Source of the DNA: Pedobacter aquatilis | Lineage (GTDB): Bacteria; Bacteroidota; Bacteroidia; Sphingobacteriales; Sphingobacteriaceae | Direction: 5' to 3' | DNA length: 64,000 nt | Assembly (NCBI RefSeq): GCF_030409415.1 | Contig: NZ_JAUFPW010000034.1 | Location: 124,001 to 188,000 of the forward strand | Part shown: positions 63,927 to 64,000 of the stretch, in pieces | Layout: each line of letters opens with the position of its first letter | Numbering within the stretch: position 1 is the stretch's first letter | Made by a program: the position numbers and the translations under genes | Notes under the pieces: generated by a model | What the model saw: the letters and a program-made list of their open reading frames with translations, nothing else | What the model was told of the DNA's origin: nothing | Database searches by the model: none

Positions 63927-64000
63927 ATGATAGCTGCAAAAGGATATGCTGTTCACAGCCAAACCGATAAACTGGCTCCATGGAGTTTCGAAAGAAGAAA
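63927..64000 (+). CDS. Zinc-dependent alcohol dehydrogenase, N-terminal fragment (partial)
   Basis: Only the first 24 residues are in the window: MIAAKGYAVHSQTDKLAPWS and then FERR, which is the standard start of NAD(P)-dependent YahK/AdhA-type alcohol dehydrogenases (cinnamyl alcohol dehydrogenase group). These reduce aldehydes to alcohols. It follows the aldehyde oxidoreductase operon after 71 bp, including a repeat, so the two could act on the same aldehydes by different routes. The call rests on a short stretch. Confidence 0.7.
   Translation, partial: MIAAKGYAVHSQTDKLAPWSFERR

Overview
The window is an AT-rich chromosomal segment of a Bacteroidota bacterium, most likely of the family Sphingobacteriaceae (Pedobacter-like). 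The signs are a SusC/SusD pair at the left edge, several promoters with the Bacteroidota-type -7 element TAnnTTTG, almost no Shine-Dalgarno sequences, two probable TTG starts, and family-typical neighbourhoods (PhoH-PurC-STAS-RNase Z; LptD divergent from N-acetylmuramoyl-alanine amidases and an MlaD protein; MltG-PASTA-Ddl). No prophage, insertion sequence, integrase, CRISPR array or rRNA was seen. There is one tRNA (Ser-UGA).

Layout. 1-14 kb: polysaccharide and accessory region. It holds the end of a SusC receptor, a SusD lipoprotein, a repeat-filled 0.8 kb gap, a GH43 enzyme, an SH3-MBL protein, an esterase, a small membrane protein, a two-gene unit ending in a CoiA-like nuclease, a DUF481 protein, an LLM oxidoreductase, a SulP transporter and a GH2 enzyme. 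14-23 kb: an orphan receiver protein, a three-domain LigD, DoxX, the glycerol operon glpD-glpK-glpF with a divergent DeoR-type regulator, and a second orphan receiver. 23-33 kb: pta-ackA, tRNA-Ser, a BrkB-type membrane protein, a thioesterase, mltG, a PASTA protein, ddl, a Crp/Fnr regulator and DUF983. 33-41 kb: a minus-strand run of methionine aminotransferase, omega-amidase-like enzyme, glycosylasparaginase, DUF2314 and CutC, then serC-serA on the plus strand. 41-54.7 kb: housekeeping genes (SAM hydrolase, PhoH, PurC, STAS, RNase Z, MlaD, two amidases, LptD, CinA, E2 acyltransferase). 54.8-64 kb: two SDR enzymes behind an AraC regulator, FabF, a YceH protein, a PaoABC-like molybdenum aldehyde oxidoreductase operon, and the start of an alcohol dehydrogenase.

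How the genes work together. GlpF, GlpK and GlpD form a complete glycerol uptake and oxidation route. Pta and AckA convert acetyl-CoA to acetate with ATP gain. Ddl, MltG, two amidases, LptD and MlaD serve the cell envelope. The methionine aminotransferase and the omega-amidase-like enzyme fit the closing steps of methionine salvage. SerC and SerA give two of the three steps to serine. The Pao-like enzyme and the adjoining alcohol dehydrogenase suggest aldehyde detoxification.

The most unusual items are: an exact 11-bp-period array before the GH43 gene; a 48-residue gene (40996-41142) overlapping its upstream neighbour; a perfect Fnr-type palindrome placed about 41 bp before the predicted start of the DUF983 transcript, next to a Crp/Fnr gene with an Fnr-like recognition helix; a CoiA-like nuclease operon with an inverted repeat at its predicted transcription start; an STAS protein that has lost its phospho-acceptor serine; and several short intergenic elements whose inverted ends begin with CGTCA. 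I saw no clear-cut new multi-gene system. These are leads rather than proof.
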